Source of the DNA: Thioclava indica
GTDB taxonomy: Bacteria > Pseudomonadota > Alphaproteobacteria > Rhodobacterales > Rhodobacteraceae
Reading direction: 5' to 3'
Length of the DNA: 64,000 bases
NCBI RefSeq assembly: GCF_000714545.1
Contig: NZ_AUNB01000011.1
Coordinates: 1 to 64,000 of the forward strand
Shown: piece after piece, positions 44,754 through 53,911 of the stretch
Numbering within the stretch: the stretch's first letter is position 1
Layout of the letters: each line of letters opens with the position of its first letter
Program-made: the position numbers and the translations under genes
The notes under the pieces: model-generated
The model's input: only the letters and a program-made list of their open reading frames with translations
Databases searched by the model: none
Told to the model about the DNA's origin: nothing

Positions 44754-44856
44754 CAGGATGGCCAGATCCGATATACAGTTTCACGTGTGGTGCGTTACGG
44801 GAGCACGTGGGTGGCAGAGGGTTCTGGTAGGGGTGCCGGAACCCTCTTTGTCTTTT
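44754..44856 (+). ncRNA. candidate small RNA of about 100 nt
   Basis: Between the pst operon promoter and the convergent EVE gene, a promoter-like element is followed by GGCC-AGGAT-GGCC, a GTGC/GCAC inverted repeat and an intrinsic terminator. The small open frame across this region (65 codons) has no recognisable protein features. No RNA family is recognised. The remaining intergenic sequence (44528-44710) is AT-rich and shows no gene. Confidence 0.4.
44816..44856 (+). terminator. intrinsic terminator, plus strand
   Basis: AGAGGGTTC, 14-base loop, GAACCCTCT, then TTTGTCTTTT. There is no T-run on the other strand, so it serves a plus-strand transcript, although no plus-strand protein gene precedes it. 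Confidence 0.7.
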
Positions 44857-44877
44857 CAAAGGGGGCGTATCTAATTC

Positions 44878-45300
44878 CTACTCGGGATCGACGCCGCCCA
44901 GATCGCAGACGATCTTCCATTCTTTCTCGGTCACAGGCTGCACTGAAAGCCGCATTGAAGTCACCAGCGACATTTCCGTCAAACGCGGATCATCTTTGAC
45001 CTCGGCCAGCGTAACAGGGCGCTTGAACGGTTTGACCGCCTTGATATCAACGCAATCCCAGCGCGGATCATCGGTGGTGCTATCAGGATGGCTGAGCGCA
45101 CAAACCTCGACAATGCCGACGACCTCTTTGCCGATATTGGAGTGATAGAAGAACGCGCGATCCCCGATTTTCATTTCACGCATGTTGTTGCGCGCCAGAT
45201 AATTGCGGATTCCGTCCCATTCCTCACCAGCCTCGCCTTTGGCGACCTGCTGATCCCATGACCATTTGTTGGGTTCGGATTTGAACAGCCAGTAACGCAT
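44878..45300 (-). CDS. EVE domain-containing protein
   Basis: 140 residues. RYWLFKSEPNKWSWDQQV and WDGIRNYLARNNMREMKIGDRAFFYHSN are the characteristic opening of EVE (PUA-related) proteins, which bind modified bases in RNA or DNA. The role here is unknown. The ATG at 45300 shares one base with the stop of the YciI-like gene, so the two are coupled. Confidence 0.93.
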   Translation of the reverse strand: MRYWLFKSEPNKWSWDQQVAKGEAGEEWDGIRNYLARNNMREMKIGDRAFFYHSNIGKEVVGIVEVCALSHPDSTTDDPRWDCVDIKAVKPFKRPVTLAEVKDDPRLTEMSLVTSMRLSVQPVTEKEWKIVCDLGGVDPE

Positions 45301-45569
45301 CAGCCCACTACCTTCTTCCATTCCTGAATACTGACATCGGCGAATAGTCCGGCCTTGGCGTAGGGGTCATTCGTGGCCCACTCGCGCGCGGCGTCAAGGC
45401 TGTCGAGCGCGAGGATCACTAACGAGCCACACATCTCGCCCGCCTCAATAAACGGCCCGGCCATAAACACCACGCCCGTTTCGGCGATATAGGCCAGATG
45501 AGCGTCGCGGTTATCCTTGCGGATTTGGATCGCGCCGGGTTTGTCGCGGCAGATCAGGGCAAAATACAT
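45300..45569 (-). CDS. YciI-family protein
   Basis: 89 residues, a full-length member of the small dimeric alpha/beta-barrel family YciI. FALICRDKPGAIQIRKDNRDAHLAYI contains the conserved aspartate and histidine; GPFIEAGEMCGSLVILALDSLDAAREWATNDPYAKAGLF is the typical C-terminal half. The physiological reaction is not known. Lies between gpsA and the EVE gene in one leftward unit. Confidence 0.92.
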   Translation of the reverse strand: MYFALICRDKPGAIQIRKDNRDAHLAYIAETGVVFMAGPFIEAGEMCGSLVILALDSLDAAREWATNDPYAKAGLFADVSIQEWKKVVG

Positions 45570-45570
45570 A

Positions 45571-46527
45571 TCATTCCTCCTTCAAAGGTCGTGCGAGCAA
45601 TGCCTCGACGGCCTCGGGCACGCTGATTTTCTGTTCCGTCAAGGCCGTGACCATGGTAGCAATAGGCATCTCGATATCGCGGCTTTGCGCCAGTTTAGAC
45701 ACTGCTTTGGCTGTGGCGACCCCTTCAACCGTAATTGCGGGATCAAAGGGTTCGTTGGCGCCAAGTGCATGACCAAGTTTGAAGTTGCGCGATTGGGTTG
45801 AGGTGCAGGTCAGCACAAGATCGCCGAACCCCGATAGACCCGAAAGCGTTTCAGCGCGCGCGCCCAGCGTTGTTGCAATGCGCAGCATTTCGGCAAAGCC
45901 GCGCGTCATTAGCGCGGCACGTGCAGAATCGCCCAAGCCTGCGCCAATCACCGTTCCCGCCGCGATAGCGTAGACATTTTTAAGCGCGCCACCCAGTTCC
46001 GCGCCAATCGTATCGGTCGTGCGGTAAAGACGCAGGTTTGGCGTTGAAAGCGTAGCTTGCAGGCTTTCGGAGTGATCGGCGCAGGCCAGCGTCAGCGCTG
46101 TCGGCAAACCGCGCGCAATATCGGCAGCAAAGCTGGGACCGGTCAGAACGGCAGCGCGCGCGCCGGGGCAATGGGCGTGGATCAGGCCGGTTGACCCTTG
46201 GCCTGTGGCAATGTCGATCCCTTTTGAGCACGAGACCAGTGTTTTGCCGGAAAGCGCTTTGGCGTGAGCGTTTAGAAAACCACCCATTCGTTGCATCGGC
46301 ATCGCGAGAAGCAGAGTATCCGCGCCGAAGGCATCGTTCAAATCCGCCGTGATAGAGACGTTTTTCGGCAGATTGACGCCCGGCAACCGTCGCGCATTGC
46401 TGTGCGATACCTGCATCTGCTGCGCATGCATTTCATCGCGCGCCCAAAGCGTCACGGGGCCATTTTCAGCAAGGCTGACGGCAAGTGCAGTGCCAAAGGC
46501 ACCCGCGCCGAGAACGGCAATACTCAT
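45571..46527 (-). CDS. gpsA: glycerol-3-phosphate dehydrogenase [NAD(P)+]
   Basis: 318 residues. Reduces dihydroxyacetone phosphate to glycerol-3-phosphate for phospholipid synthesis. The NAD motif [19 protein letters not shown] opens the protein; [35 protein letters not shown] and the catalytic-lysine region [30 protein letters not shown] follow, with [21 protein letters not shown]. The start overlaps the tsaD stop (ATGA). Confidence 0.96.
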   Translation of the reverse strand: MSIAVLGAGAFGTALAVSLAENGPVTLWARDEMHAQQMQVSHSNARRLPGVNLPKNVSITADLNDAFGADTLLLAMPMQRMGGFLNAHAKALSGKTLVSCSKGIDIATGQGSTGLIHAHCPGARAAVLTGPSFAADIARGLPTALTLACADHSESLQATLSTPNLRLYRTTDTIGAELGGALKNVYAIAAGTVIGAGLGDSARAALMTRGFAEMLRIATTLGARAETLSGLSGFGDLVLTCTSTQSRNFKLGHALGANEPFDPAITVEGVATAKAVSKLAQSRDIEMPIATMVTALTEQKISVPEAVEALLARPLKEE

Positions 46528-47618
46528 GCTTTGGCTCCTTTTTTGCCTGATCCCAAAAGGGCAGGTGACGTCTGATCCAGCGGCCAGCGTGGGCGTGCTG
46601 CAAGATCCATCCCGTCGCGCGCACCTGCACGAAAGCGCTCAATCCCCGCATAGGCGATCATTGCTGCATTATCGGTGCAAAGGCGCAAGGGCGGCGCGAG
46701 GAATTCCGCGTCAAACTCTACGCAAACAGTCTCTAAGCTGGCACGAATGGCCTTATTTGCCGCGACGCCTCCGGCGACGGCCAATGCGGGGCGCTTTGGT
46801 GCATATGCGAGATAATCTTGCAACGCCCGGCGTGACTTTTCCGCCAGAACATCTGCCACAGCCGCCTGAAACGAAGCGCAGAGATCGGCGCGTTGGGCGC
46901 GCGGCAGGCCGTCATGCTGGGCGATAATCTTGTCGCGCGCGCGCAAGACAGCCGTCTTGAGGCCGGAAAAGGACATATCACAGCCCGCTCTGTCGAGAAG
47001 CGGGCGCGGCAGAGAGATCGATTTGGGATCGCCCTTGGTGGCCTCGAGCTCAACTGCGGGGCCTCCGGGCTGGGGCAAGGCCAAAAGCTTGGCAACCTTG
47101 TCAAAGGCTTCGCCGGGGGCATCATCGATGGTGCCACCAAGACGGGTGAAGTCTCCGGGGCCCTTCGCGATCAAAAACTGGCAATGACCGCCTGAAACAA
47201 GCAGCATCAGATACGGAAAATCTAACCCATCGGTCAGGCGCGGCGTCAGCGCATGGCCGGCCAAATGGTTCACGCCAATCAGCGGCAGCCCGGCCCCCGC
47301 CGCAAGCCCCTTGGCGCACATCACCCCCGACATCACGCCGCCAATCAGCCCCGGCCCGGCAGTGACCGCGATCCCATCCAGCGCGTCCAGCCCGATCCCG
47401 GCTTGCTCCAGCGCCTCTTCGACGCAAAGATCCAGCTTTTCGGCATGCGCGCGCGCGGCTATTTCGGGAACGACGCCACCAAATGGCGCGTGCAACTCGG
47501 TTTGGCCCGCGACGACGGAGGACAGGATTTCATTTCCCTCGGGCGTGCTGCGTACCACGGCGGCGGCGGTGTCGTCGCAGCTTGACTCGAGTCCAAGGAA
47601 TGTAAGCGTCTGTGTCAT
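46524..47618 (-). CDS. tsaD: tRNA N6-adenosine threonylcarbamoyltransferase TsaD
   Basis: 364 residues. Transfers the threonylcarbamoyl group to A37 of ANN-decoding tRNAs. Typical start [18 protein letters not shown], metal-binding HLAGH (in [10 protein letters not shown]), [13 protein letters not shown] and the ASKHA-fold [14 protein letters not shown] and [13 protein letters not shown] take the ATG at 47618 because it sits right at the family start; 47690 would add 24 unrelated residues. Divergent from hemD. Confidence 0.97.
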   Translation of the reverse strand: MTQTLTFLGLESSCDDTAAAVVRSTPEGNEILSSVVAGQTELHAPFGGVVPEIAARAHAEKLDLCVEEALEQAGIGLDALDGIAVTAGPGLIGGVMSGVMCAKGLAAGAGLPLIGVNHLAGHALTPRLTDGLDFPYLMLLVSGGHCQFLIAKGPGDFTRLGGTIDDAPGEAFDKVAKLLALPQPGGPAVELEATKGDPKSISLPRPLLDRAGCDMSFSGLKTAVLRARDKIIAQHDGLPRAQRADLCASFQAAVADVLAEKSRRALQDYLAYAPKRPALAVAGGVAANKAIRASLETVCVEFDAEFLAPPLRLCTDNAAMIAYAGIERFRAGARDGMDLAARPRWPLDQTSPALLGSGKKGAKA

Positions 47619-47697
47619 CAGGGCCGATGTTGCTTGAGCGTTGCTTCGCAGGTAACACCGGGGAAGGGTCCACACAATCCCGAGGCGCATTTGGCAG

Positions 47698-48420
47698 ATG
47701 GGTGAGCGTATCGAAAAACCGATTCTGCTGCTGACGCGGCCGCGTGCGAGCTCCGAGGCGTTTGCGCGCCAGTTTCACGCGCGGTTTGGGGCTGATTGGC
47801 CGGTGATCATCTCGCCATTGCTTGAGATTGCGCCCTTGGATGCGACAATTCCTCCTGCTGACGCGCTGATCTTTACCTCACAACATGGTGTGAGCGCTTT
47901 TGCCGCGCGCGAGAACGCAGACGGGCGCATTGCCTATTGCGTTGGCGCGCGCACGGCGCAGGCGGCGCAAGCGGCGGGGTTCAAGGCGATCGCGGGCGAG
48001 GGGGGCGCAGAGGCGCTTGTGCCGGTGATTGCTGGCGAGCATCGAGGGGGCAGTTTGCTGCATGCGCGCGGCGAAGAGGTGGCGTTCGATGTCGCCAAAG
48101 CGCTTAATTTGGCTGGAATAGAGACGAAAACGGTCATTTTGTACCGTCAAAGATCTTTGCCACTCTCCGCAGAAGCGATCACCACACTTGAAGGTAAGGC
48201 GAGCGTGCTCGTTCCGCTTTTTTCACCCAATAGCGCGCGCGCATTTCAAGCGGCATTGCCTGAAACCCATACGCCTCTATTCATTGCGGCGATCAGTGCA
48301 GCGGTGGCGAAAAGCTGTCTTCCGGCAGCCCATAATCGCATCGACGTGGCGCCTTCGCCGGATGCGAATGGGGTGCTGGAAGCCTTATCCTCTTTGCTGC
48401 GCGCGCAAATGGCGGGTTGA
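47698..48420 (+). CDS. hemD: uroporphyrinogen-III synthase
   Basis: 240 residues. Closes and inverts ring D of hydroxymethylbilane to give uroporphyrinogen III. Sequence conservation in this family is always low; [66 protein letters not shown] and [18 protein letters not shown] fit. The tsaD / hemD divergent arrangement followed by a Mic60-like gene and hemY supports the call. hemC, often next to it, is not in this window. Confidence 0.88.
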   Translation: MGERIEKPILLLTRPRASSEAFARQFHARFGADWPVIISPLLEIAPLDATIPPADALIFTSQHGVSAFAARENADGRIAYCVGARTAQAAQAAGFKAIAGEGGAEALVPVIAGEHRGGSLLHARGEEVAFDVAKALNLAGIETKTVILYRQRSLPLSAEAITTLEGKASVLVPLFSPNSARAFQAALPETHTPLFIAAISAAVAKSCLPAAHNRIDVAPSPDANGVLEALSSLLRAQMAG

Positions 48421-48492
48421 GCCGGGGGCGGCACCTCTCTAGATTGATGGAATAACGCGAAATTTCGGCGCGAATCTTGGAGGGCGTGGCCA

Positions 48493-49791
48493 ATGGCAAA
48501 ACCGAGAACCCGGAAACCGAAATCCGAGGATCTGCCAAATGATATCGTTGAAGACGCTGAAGTTTCGGGCGTAGATCCAAAAGTCGACGTGAGCGAAGAT
48601 ACTCAGCCAGCGGGCAAGGATGAAACCGAGGTGGTGCTTGATAGCGCGGACACGGTGGCAGCTTCTGATGACTCTGTCGTGGCGGATGAGCCAATCATCA
48701 CGCAAGATCCCGTTGATCCGCCTGAGGCCAGTGATGACGCCGTTGCCGAGACGGCAGATACCCCTCCAGAGGATCCACTAACTGAAGACGCGCCCACGGA
48801 AGACACGCCCAAGCCAGAGCCGGTGGTGCAGCCGCAAACCGTCACAGTGAAACGCGGGGGTTTCATGCCGCTATTGCTGGGTGGCGTCATTGCCGCGGTG
48901 GTCGGTGCGGGCGCTGCGATTTACACGCTCCCCAAGCTGCCGCCGCAATTTGCCGCATGGTTCCCTGCCGCGCCCGATAATGGGGCCAGCGCCGAACTGG
49001 AGGCCAAGCTCAGCGCGCAATCGGATAAGATCGACGCGCTTAGTTCGGAACTGGCGGAAATGAAATCGGCGCAACCGCCAGCGCCCGATTTGTCGGGTGT
49101 CCAAGGCGCGTTGGATCAGATCGGTTCAGAGGCGCGGGCGAATAAGGCGGCTTTGGATGCGCTCAAGGAACAAGTCTCGGGCTTGTCGGCGTCTGGATCT
49201 GCTTCGGATGCAACAGCGCAAGCGCAGATCGAGGCGGCTGCGAAGGCCGCGCAAGAGCGCATTGATCAGGCCGAGCAACAGGCAAAGCAGTTGCAAGATC
49301 AGTCTCAAACAGCGGCCAAGGCTGCGATGGCGCAAGCGGCCAGCGCGCGGATGAAAGCGGCACTTGATGCCGGCGCTCCGCTTGATCCGGCGCGGGCCGA
49401 TTTGCAGGCGGCGGGCGTAACAATTCCGGCGGCGCTGAGTGGCGATGTGCCTTCGTTGCAATCTCTGCAAGCCAGCTTTCCCGAGGCTGCGCGGGCCGCT
49501 TTGGCGGCAGCACGCAAGGCGGATAGTGGTGCAAGCATCGGTGATAAGCTGGGGGCGTTTTTGCTGACCCAGACCGGCGCGCGGTCTTTGACGCCGCAAG
49601 AGGGTGATGGTCCGGATGCGGTGCTGTCGCGCGCTCAGGGCGATGTGAATACGGGTGATTTGGCAGCGGCCTTGACCGAGATCGCGAAATTGCCCGAAGC
49701 GGCGCAACCTGCATTGGCCGATTGGTCTGCGCAGGCGCAGGCACGGGTCGCGGCGCTGGATGCGGCCGGCCAGCTTGGCCAGAATCAATGA
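48493..49791 (+). CDS. mitofilin/Mic60-like inner-membrane protein
   Basis: 432 residues. A long acidic N-terminus (residues 1-115), one transmembrane segment (GFMPLLLGGVIAAVVGAGAAIYTL, about 122-146), a coiled-coil region rich in Ala, Gln and Lys (about 165-290) and a C-terminal helical domain (PEAARAALAAARKADSG and VLSRAQGDVNTGDLAAALTEIAKLPEAAQPALADW) like the mitofilin signature. Alphaproteobacterial Mic60 homologues are known to be encoded beside hemY and to shape intracytoplasmic membranes. Good GGAGG upstream of the ATG. Confidence 0.82.
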   Translation: MAKPRTRKPKSEDLPNDIVEDAEVSGVDPKVDVSEDTQPAGKDETEVVLDSADTVAASDDSVVADEPIITQDPVDPPEASDDAVAETADTPPEDPLTEDAPTEDTPKPEPVVQPQTVTVKRGGFMPLLLGGVIAAVVGAGAAIYTLPKLPPQFAAWFPAAPDNGASAELEAKLSAQSDKIDALSSELAEMKSAQPPAPDLSGVQGALDQIGSEARANKAALDALKEQVSGLSASGSASDATAQAQIEAAAKAAQERIDQAEQQAKQLQDQSQTAAKAAMAQAASARMKAALDAGAPLDPARADLQAAGVTIPAALSGDVPSLQSLQASFPEAARAALAAARKADSGASIGDKLGAFLLTQTGARSLTPQEGDGPDAVLSRAQGDVNTGDLAAALTEIAKLPEAAQPALADWSAQAQARVAALDAAGQLGQNQ

Positions 49792-49801
49792 GGAGCCGCA
49801 G

Positions 49802-51277
49802 ATGATCTGGACGTTTATTAAAGTCGCCCTTTTTCTTGTTATCGTGGCTGCGGCGACGCTTGGGGCCTCGCATCTCGCGGATATGTCGGGCGGTTTGCGG
49901 ATTTCGACGCTTGGAATGGAATTCACGCTTGGCCCGTTGCAGGCGCTGATTGCGGCGATTCTGCTGTTTGTCGCGATCTGGCTTGTGATCCGGATTGTCG
50001 GGTTTTTGGTGGCGTTCTTGCGCTTTATCTCGGGCGATGAAACCGCCATTAGCCGCTATTTTGATCGCAACCGTGAGCGCAAGGGCTACGAGGCGCTGGC
50101 TGAGGGCATGATGGCAGCGGCGGCAGGCGAAGGACGGCTCGCGCTGTCCAAAGCGGCCAAAGCCGAGCGGTATTTGCAACGCCCCGAACTGACCAATCTG
50201 CTTACGGCGCAGGCGGCCGAGGAAATGGGCGACACCAAGAAGGCGAGCGAAGTTTACAAACGCTTGCTGAGCGATGATCGCACCCGTTTTGTAGGTGTGC
50301 GCGGTCTGATGCGCCAAAAGCTGGAAGAGGGCGACACCGATACTGCGCTGGAGCTGGCCAAAAAGGCTTATACGCTCAAGCCGGGTCATCGTGAGGTGCA
50401 GAATACGCTTCTCAAGCTGCAAACCGAAAAAGGGGATTGGAAGGGTGCGCGGGGCGTGCTGCAATCCAAGCTGCGCCAAGGCGAGCTGCCGCGTGATGTC
50501 TTTAAGAGGCGCGATGCCGTGATGGCGCTGCAAGAGGCCAAAGGCGTGATGGCCGAGGGTGCCAGCGTCGAGGCCCGCGAGGCTGCGATTGCGGCAGCAA
50601 AGTCATCACCCGATTTGATTCCCGCAGTTGTGATGGCTGCACGGTCTTACATCGAAAAGGGCAAGCCGCGCGCTGCCGAGCGTCTTTTGCGAAAGGCTTG
50701 GGGGGCGCAACCCCATCCCGATCTGGCGTCGGCCTATGCCGAGATCGCGCCCGATGAGGAGCCTGCAAAACGCCTCAAGCGGTTTGATAAATTGTTGGTG
50801 ACGCGTCCCGAGCATGAAGAAACCCGTCTTCTCAAAGCCGAGTTGAACATCGCCGCCGAAGATTTCCCCGCCGCCCGTCGCGCGCTGGGCGATCTGCCTG
50901 AAACCCATCCGACCGCGCGTGTTCTTGCGATCATGGCGGCGGTCGAGCGGGGCGAAGGCGCGGATGATGCTGTCGTGCGGGGTTGGTTGACGCGCGCGCT
51001 GACGGCTCCGCGTGGACCGCAATGGTGCTGCGACAATTGCCAAAACATCCAGTCCGAGTGGACTCCGGTGTGTGACAATTGCGGTGGGTTTGACACGTTG
51101 AGCTGGCGTGAAACGACGCAGCAGGCAGCGCCTTTGCCGCATGGTGCCGAGATGCTGCCGCTGATCGTGGGCAAGCCCGAACCTGTGGTGGAGCCGGAAA
51201 AAGAGGTCGTTGACGCCGAAGTGGTTGAGCCCAGCGAGACGGTCGATGCCACAGAGGAAAAACCGGCAGCGATCTGA
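49802..51277 (+). CDS. hemY: HemY-family protein with C-terminal zinc ribbon
   Basis: 491 residues. Two N-terminal transmembrane segments (IWTFIKVALFLVIVAAATLGAS; ALIAAILLFVAIWLVIRIVGFLVAFL) and a TPR-rich cytoplasmic region (about residues 85-400) are typical of the HemY proteins of proteobacterial heme operons (distinct from the Bacillus oxidase). Cysteines C410/C413 and C424/C427 form two CxxC pairs, a zinc ribbon like that of LapB, followed by a Pro/Glu/Val tail. ATG 49802 follows GAGGAG, 10 bases after the Mic60-like gene. Confidence 0.9.
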   Translation: MIWTFIKVALFLVIVAAATLGASHLADMSGGLRISTLGMEFTLGPLQALIAAILLFVAIWLVIRIVGFLVAFLRFISGDETAISRYFDRNRERKGYEALAEGMMAAAAGEGRLALSKAAKAERYLQRPELTNLLTAQAAEEMGDTKKASEVYKRLLSDDRTRFVGVRGLMRQKLEEGDTDTALELAKKAYTLKPGHREVQNTLLKLQTEKGDWKGARGVLQSKLRQGELPRDVFKRRDAVMALQEAKGVMAEGASVEAREAAIAAAKSSPDLIPAVVMAARSYIEKGKPRAAERLLRKAWGAQPHPDLASAYAEIAPDEEPAKRLKRFDKLLVTRPEHEETRLLKAELNIAAEDFPAARRALGDLPETHPTARVLAIMAAVERGEGADDAVVRGWLTRALTAPRGPQWCCDNCQNIQSEWTPVCDNCGGFDTLSWRETTQQAAPLPHGAEMLPLIVGKPEPVVEPEKEVVDAEVVEPSETVDATEEKPAAI

Positions 51278-51364
51278 CGCATTTTTGGGCTACACATCCG
51301 AGCGCGCCCATGCTAATCGCCCGCTAACGGGGCAAATCGCCTATGGCATTTTGCTCATAAGGTC

Positions 51365-51440
51365 GCCGCACTAGCTCAGTTGGTAGAGCACATCATTCGT
51401 AATGATGGGGTCGGGGGTTCGAATCCCTCGTGCGGCACCA
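51365..51440 (+). tRNA. tRNA-Thr (CGT)
   Basis: 76 bases including an encoded CCA. Acceptor GCCGCAC pairs with GTGCGGC; the anticodon stem-loop CATCA-TTCGTAA-TGATG gives anticodon CGT; the T arm has GGTTCGAATCC. All arms pair well. Confidence 0.97.
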
Positions 51441-51746
51441 CTTCTTCTTGTTTTTGCTGATCTACCAAGTGGTTTTTATCCACTGTGGCTGAGCCTCGCC
51501 TCGTTTTAAGGCGGACAATACCGCGAATGAGCAGTGCATCCGTTCTTGCGGCTAGGCGATTGCAAGGCAATCGGCGCGAGAGCGGGCATTCTGACAGAAA
51601 TAGGGACAGTCGCGGCCGTCGCAGCGCCTCTATGAGGGGTGCGATATCGCTGTGCCCATCATCGGCTAAGCGGTGGATGAAAGCCTGGCCCAAGAACAAC
51701 AAAAGCCGCCCAACATATTCATGTCGCGCGGCTTTTTGATGGTCTT
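51441..51746. other. 306-base intergenic region without a supported gene
   Basis: Between tRNA-Thr and tRNA-Leu. Open frames cross it on both strands, but they run into the tRNAs, lack ribosome binding sites and show no recognisable family. It may include gene debris. Apart from the bidirectional terminator at 51701-51737 I see nothing in it. Confidence 0.5.
51701..51737 (-). terminator. terminator after tRNA-Leu, possibly bidirectional
   Basis: AAAAGCCGC, 18-base loop, GCGGCTTTTT. It has A/T-runs on both sides, so it would end transcripts from either direction; it lies 10 bases beyond the tRNA-Leu 3' end. Confidence 0.75.
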
Positions 51747-51831
51747 TGGTGCCCAGGAGAGGACTCGAACCTCCACGCCTTGCGGCACACGGACCTGAAC
51801 CGTGCGCGTCTACCAATTCCGCCACCTGGGC
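51747..51831 (-). tRNA. tRNA-Leu (CAG)
   Basis: 85 bases including encoded CCA. Acceptor GCCCAGG pairs with CCTGGGC; the anticodon arm CACGG-TTCAGGT-CCGTG gives CAG; a long variable arm (about 14 bases) and T arm GGTTCGAGTCC are as expected for a class II leucine tRNA. Confidence 0.97.
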
Positions 51832-51985
51832 AGGTGTCGTGAAGCGCGATTTACAGAGCGGCGCAGGTGCTGTCAACGGGGCGCAGCACGAATTATTGTG
51901 AGACCGGCATGTTCGTCGCCTTTAGTCTTGTTCCTGTGGGGGCGAGGCGGTAATCAGTAAGTCAATTCTTTGCAAGGAAAGGCCT

Positions 51986-52981
51986 ATGCGCATGTCCAAG
52001 CTGGTCACGATCTACGGCGGTTCGGGGTTTGTCGGGCGGTATATTGCGCGCAGGCTCGCAAAAGAGGGCTGGCGCATCCGGGTTGCCGTTCGCCGTCCGA
52101 ATGAGGCGCTTTTCGTCAAGCCTTACGGTGCCGTGGGGCAGGTTGAACCCATTTTGTGCAACATTCGCGACGAAGACAGCGTGCGCGCCGCGATGATCGG
52201 GGCCGACGCGGTCGTCAATTGCGTCGGCATCCTCGTGAACGAAGGCAAGAACAAGTTTGATTCGGTTCAGACGGCGGGCGCTGCGAACGTGGCTCGCATC
52301 GCGTCTGAGCAGGGCATTGCAAGACTGGTGCAGATTTCCGCAATCGGCGCGGATAGCGACAGCCCAAGTGCCTATGCCCGCAGCAAGGCTGCTGGCGAAG
52401 CTGCTGTGCTAGAGGCTTATCCGAATGCCGTGATTCTGCGCCCGTCGATTATCTTTGGCAGTGAAGACGGGTTCTTCAACAAATTCGCCGCGATGGCGCG
52501 GTTCACACCAGCCGTGCCGATCACTGGCGGCGACACGAAATTCCAGCCGGTTTATGTCGATGACGTCGCCAAGGTTGCGGCGATGGCGGCAAGCGGCGAC
52601 GTCGCGCCCGGAATCTATGAGCTGGGTGGCCCCGATGTCGAAACCTTCCACGATCTGGTCAAGAAAATGCTTGGCGTAATCAATCGCCGCCGCTTTGTGG
52701 CCTCGCTGCCGTTCTGGCTCGCGGGCCTTATGGGAGGCGTGTTCGATCTGGTGCAGACGGTAACGGGCGGGTTGATCGTCAACCGTATCCTGACGCGCGA
52801 TCAGGTGAAAAACCTGCGCGCTGATAATGTCGTGGCCGAGGGTGCCAAAGGATTCGCCGATCTGGGCATTACGCCAACCGCGATGGGTGCGATCCTACCC
52901 GACTACCTGTGGCGCTTTCGCCCCGACGGACAGTATGACGCGATCAAAGCCTCGGCGAAAAATCTGCATAAGTCTTTGTGA
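51986..52981 (+). CDS. complex I NDUFA9-like NAD(P)-binding protein
   Basis: 331 residues, atypical short-chain dehydrogenase. The N-terminal Rossmann motif LVTIYGGSGFVGRYIARRLAKEGWRIRVAVRRP and VVNCVGILVNEG, VQISAIGADSDSPSAYARSKAAGEAAV match the bacterial relatives of the NDUFA9 accessory subunit of respiratory complex I. Whether this protein is bound to complex I here is not known. AAGGAAAGG precedes the ATG. It precedes uppP by 46 bases. Confidence 0.85.
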   Translation: MRMSKLVTIYGGSGFVGRYIARRLAKEGWRIRVAVRRPNEALFVKPYGAVGQVEPILCNIRDEDSVRAAMIGADAVVNCVGILVNEGKNKFDSVQTAGAANVARIASEQGIARLVQISAIGADSDSPSAYARSKAAGEAAVLEAYPNAVILRPSIIFGSEDGFFNKFAAMARFTPAVPITGGDTKFQPVYVDDVAKVAAMAASGDVAPGIYELGGPDVETFHDLVKKMLGVINRRRFVASLPFWLAGLMGGVFDLVQTVTGGLIVNRILTRDQVKNLRADNVVAEGAKGFADLGITPTAMGAILPDYLWRFRPDGQYDAIKASAKNLHKSL

Positions 52982-53027
52982 TTAGGCGCCGTTTGCGCAC
53001 CCGACCCCTTAGCAAAGGCTACTCAGA

Positions 53028-53828
53028 TTGACTTATTTCAACGACGTCCTGCTTGGCGTGATCGAAGGCATCACCGAATTCCTTCCGATTTCCAGCACCG
53101 GGCATTTGTTGCTGGCCGAGCATTGGCTCGGGGCGCGCTCGGACACCTATAATATCGTTATCCAGGCCGGCGCGATCTTGGCGGTGACGCTGATCTATTG
53201 GCGCCGTATCGTTGAATTGCTGACCAACTGGCGCGACCCGGACAACCGCGACTATCTGGCGAAGCTGACGGTGGCCTTTCTGATCACCGCCGTGCTGGGG
53301 TTGATCGTGAAGAAGCTGGGGTTCGAACTGCCGACGACGATCCAGCCGATTGCCTGGGCGTTGGTAATTGGCGGCTTCTGGATGATCGCCGCCGAGCGGT
53401 TTGCCGAAAATCAGCCGGATCGCAGCGTTATTCTGTGGCGCGTCGCAATTGCTGTCGGCTTGGCGCAGATCGTCGCGGGGGTTTTCCCCGGCACCTCGCG
53501 CTCTGCCGCGACGATTTTTGCCGCGATGCTACTGGGCACCTCGAACCGAGGCGCGGCGACGGAATTTGCGTTTCTCGTCGGTATTCCGACGATGTATGCG
53601 GCGAGTGGTTATGAGTTGCTTAAGCAAGCCACAAGCGGCGGCGGCGCACATGCAGAAAACTGGACGTCGATGGGCATTGCCTTTGCCGTTTCCACAGTGA
53701 CAGCCTTTATCGCCGTAAAGTGGCTGCTGGGGTTCATCCAGACGCATCGCTTTACGGCCTTCGCGATCTACCGCATCCTTTTCGGCGGGCTTCTGCTGGG
53801 ACTGTCTGCGATGGGCCTTTTAGGCTGA
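53028..53828 (+). CDS. uppP: undecaprenyl-diphosphatase UppP (BacA)
   Basis: 266 residues with about seven or eight membrane segments. Recycles the lipid carrier undecaprenyl pyrophosphate to the monophosphate for cell-wall synthesis; overproduction gives bacitracin resistance. The two active-site motifs EGITEFLPISSTGHLLL (about residues 12-28) and PGTSRSAATIFAAMLLG (about 155-172) are intact. The start is a TTG at 53028 behind AAAGG; there is no ATG at the family start. Confidence 0.95.
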   Translation: MTYFNDVLLGVIEGITEFLPISSTGHLLLAEHWLGARSDTYNIVIQAGAILAVTLIYWRRIVELLTNWRDPDNRDYLAKLTVAFLITAVLGLIVKKLGFELPTTIQPIAWALVIGGFWMIAAERFAENQPDRSVILWRVAIAVGLAQIVAGVFPGTSRSAATIFAAMLLGTSNRGAATEFAFLVGIPTMYAASGYELLKQATSGGGAHAENWTSMGIAFAVSTVTAFIAVKWLLGFIQTHRFTAFAIYRILFGGLLLGLSAMGLLG

Positions 53829-53886
53829 GGTGAGCGAATCAGCTTTATAGAGGAGGTCATGCGTTGATTTCCTCGCCTAATTCTAA

Positions 53887-53911
53887 TTTAGGTAATCTTT
53901 GCTGACCTAAA
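53887..53911. repeat. inverted repeat TTTAGGT-N11-ACCTAAA upstream of gltD
   Basis: A perfect 7-base inverted repeat in the AT-rich 215-base gap between uppP and gltD. It could be an operator or a weak hairpin. The gap also holds a strong AGGAGG followed by ATG-CGT-TGA at about 53859. No gene is supported there. Confidence 0.4.

Noticed and set aside
44777-44792. GTTTCACGTG resembling a third parS
   Set aside because: Only the left 10 of 16 bases match; the right half is unrelated, so ParB binding is unlikely.
44677-44874. 65-codon plus-strand open frame
   Set aside because: No ribosome binding site or family features, and it crosses an intrinsic terminator.
51376-51876. Long minus-strand open frame across both tRNAs
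   Set aside because: It spans two clear tRNA genes, so it is an artefact of tRNA sequence plus a GC-rich spacer.
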